A DNA stretch of 14,206 nucleotides from JAPLXD01 sp041661585 (GTDB lineage Bacteria > Patescibacteriota > Minisyncoccia > Moranbacterales > UBA11712): positions 1-14,206 of the forward strand of contig JBAZUC010000018.1 in the NCBI GenBank assembly GCA_041661585.1, written 5' to 3'. The position numbers were made by a program, and so were the translations under genes. A model generated the notes under the pieces. The model ran no database searches. It was not told the origin of the DNA and worked only from the letters and a program-made list of their open reading frames with translations. Shown in pieces: positions 12,789-14,206 of this stretch. Within the stretch, counting starts at the first letter, position 1, and each line of letters starts with the position of its first letter.

Positions 12789-12812
12789 GCTTTTTCAAGG
12801 CTTTTAGGGGTC
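12778..12812. repeat. Recombinase-adjacent repeat with inverted arms, possible att site
   Basis: The stretch contains GCTTTTTCAAGG followed by CTTTTAGGGGTC, resembling the repeat at 3091-3120. CCTAAA (12778-12783) and TTTAGG (12803-12808) are inverted arms. It lies about 100 bp before the serine recombinase start, where attachment sites of such integrases are often found. Confidence 0.35.
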
Positions 12813-12914
12813 TGGACAAGATATGCGGGTTGCGTCATTCATTGTAGTACTATGAATACTCAAATGAACCAGGCTATTACGAGCCAGATAGGCGCCAAAC
12901 CGCCGGAGGAACCG

Positions 12915-14206
12915 ATGAAAATACGCTATTGCCTTTACGCCAGAAAATCCACCGAATCGGAAGAACAGCAGGTGCTTTCCATCGAATCGCAAGTGAAGGA
13001 AATGCTCCAGATCGCCGAACGGGACGGACTGGAAGTTGCGGAGATCCGGCGCGAAAGCCACTCGGCGAAAGATTCGGGACAGCGGCCCGTGTTCAGCGAG
13101 CTTGTCGAGGATATCCGCAAAGAAAAATTCAACGGCATCCTGACTTGGGCGCCGGATCGATTGAGCCGAAACGCCGGAGACTTGGGATCGCTGGTCGATC
13201 TCATGGATCAGAAATTATTGTTCGAGATCCGCACATACGGGCAAACCTTTGCCAACTCGCCAAACGAAAAATTCCTCTTGATGATTCTCTGCTCGCAGGC
13301 GAAACTCGAAAACGACAACAAGAGCGTCAACGTGAAGCGTGGCCTCCGAGCGAGATGCGAGCTGGGACTTTGGCCGACGCTCGCTCCGGTCGGATACACG
13401 AACGGACAGACCGAGGATCGGAAAGGCCGCGTCGTCCCGGATCTCGAGAGAGCTCCGGTCGTCAGGAAGATTTTCGAGAAGATGGCTCACGAGAAATGGA
13501 GCGGGAGGAAAATATTCCACTGGCTCAAGTTCGAGCTCAACTTCAAAACCCGAGGCGGAAAGTCCCTGTCGCTATCGAGCATATATCTCATGATTCAGAA
13601 TTCTTTCTACTACGGACCATTCGAATATCCCAGAGGAAGTGGCGCTTGGTATCAGGGAAAGCACGATCCGATCATCACGAAGGAACTCTTTGATCTTGCG
13701 AACGAGCAGATCAAGCGCGACCGGATTGTGAAAGACAGCAAGGAGTTCGCCTTCACCAAATTGATGAAATGCGGACTGTGCGGATCGGGAGTGTCGGCCG
13801 AGGAAAAATACAAGAAGCTCAAGAATGGGAATGTCAACAAACACATATACTACGGATGCACGAGATCCCGGGACCTCAAATGCAAATGCGGATATATGAG
13901 AGAGGAAGATATAATCTCGCAGCTGGTGAGAATAGTGGATGATTTGGATATGAACGAGATCGGGCTCAAGAAGCAGTTTCAGGAAGAAGTGGAGCGGTTC
14001 AACAAATTCCAGAGGATGGTGCTCGAGATGAACGGCGAAGAAGGCAAAATCGACAAGATGCGGGAATTCGATATCCGGATGTATGCCAAATACGTACTCA
14101 AAGAAGGAAGCATCACCGAGAAAAGAGAAATGCTGGCGGGGCTCACAAGCAAGCTGATCGTGGAGAACAAGCAGATAAGGCTGGAGAAGGCGGAGAGCGG
14201 AAAAAT
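12915..14206 (+). CDS. Large serine recombinase (3' end beyond the window)
   Basis: 430 residues are visible and the frame is open to the edge. The N-terminal resolvase domain has YARKST with the nucleophile Ser12 and the active-site arginines Arg10, Arg82 and Arg85 (DRLSRN). A recombinase domain follows (about 145-235, including GYTNG and IQNSFYYGPF). A zinc-ribbon follows, with C286-x2-C289 paired with C315 and C323/C325. A coiled-coil region starts at about 350. This is the layout of large serine integrases, which recombine attP with attB in one direction. Little is probably missing, given the usual length of 450-550. I chose ATG 12915 with GGAGGA just upstream (4-bp gap); in-frame ATGs at 12852 and 12864 could add 21 or 17 residues. 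The richer GC content suggests separate origin from the NUDIX-PhzF pair. Confidence 0.92.
   Translation, partial: MKIRYCLYARKSTESEEQQVLSIESQVKEMLQIAERDGLEVAEIRRESHSAKDSGQRPVFSELVEDIRKEKFNGILTWAPDRLSRNAGDLGSLVDLMDQKLLFEIRTYGQTFANSPNEKFLLMILCSQAKLENDNKSVNVKRGLRARCELGLWPTLAPVGYTNGQTEDRKGRVVPDLERAPVVRKIFEKMAHEKWSGRKIFHWLKFELNFKTRGGKSLSLSSIYLMIQNSFYYGPFEYPRGSGAWYQGKHDPIITKELFDLANEQIKRDRIVKDSKEFAFTKLMKCGLCGSGVSAEEKYKKLKNGNVNKHIYYGCTRSRDLKCKCGYMREEDIISQLVRIVDDLDMNEIGLKKQFQEEVERFNKFQRMVLEMNGEEGKIDKMREFDIRMYAKYVLKEGSITEKREMLAGLTSKLIVENKQIRLEKAESGK

Noticed and set aside
12929..13693. A 254-residue + frame and several - frames over the recombinase.
   Set aside because: They lie in other frames of the GC-rich recombinase gene, whose own frame shows complete catalytic motifs.

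Overview
The window fits a small-genome bacterium of the Candidate Phyla Radiation (Patescibacteria), although I cannot name a genus. The evidence is the gene types (TrmB-like regulator, large serine recombinase, HI0933-type flavoprotein), the many starts without a Shine-Dalgarno site, and the mix of compact operons with foreign cargo. TAA, TAG and TGA all serve as stops, so UGA is not recoded as it is in Gracilibacteria. Base composition changes in blocks: balanced on the far left, clearly AT-rich from about 3.2 to 7.0 kb and again in the 11.3-12.7 kb pair, and richest in GC in the recombinase. This suggests a mosaic of separately acquired pieces.

Left block (1-3.1 kb): the 3' end of an unidentified basic protein; a complete HI0933/YhiN-family FAD-dependent oxidoreductase (-); a stand-alone Mu Gam-like DNA-end-binding protein (-) with a perfect ribosome binding site; and a divergent TrmB-family regulator (+).

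Defence-like block (3.2-6.2 kb, - strand): a Thoeris-type (DUF1863-like) TIR protein, a caspase-like protease (His80/Cys130) starting 2 bp after it, and a two-zinc-ribbon protein of unknown function 23 bp further on. The TIR + caspase pair has the layout of the Thoeris variant in which a TIR makes a nucleotide signal that switches on a caspase-like protease. The zinc-ribbon gene may be an added component. Just upstream are a strong hairpin, a 51-residue protein too short for ordinary gene finders, and an apparent structured small RNA (about 6076-6192, +). The small RNA and the 51-residue gene seem to be driven by overlapping, opposed promoter boxes.

Phage-like block (6.2-11.3 kb, - strand): a tightly overlapping operon of ParB-methyltransferase fusion, second DNA methyltransferase, small terminase and large terminase, then a terminator and a separately controlled LexA-like repressor. 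A strong sigma70-type promoter lies about 220 bp before the operon. No portal, capsid or tail genes follow the terminase; the defence block is there instead.

Right block (11.3-14.2 kb): a NUDIX hydrolase and PhzF-family pair (-), then a large serine recombinase (+) running off the window end. A degenerate sequence resembling the one next to the recombinase recurs near 3.1 kb. All functions are inferred from motifs read by eye; no database search was run.
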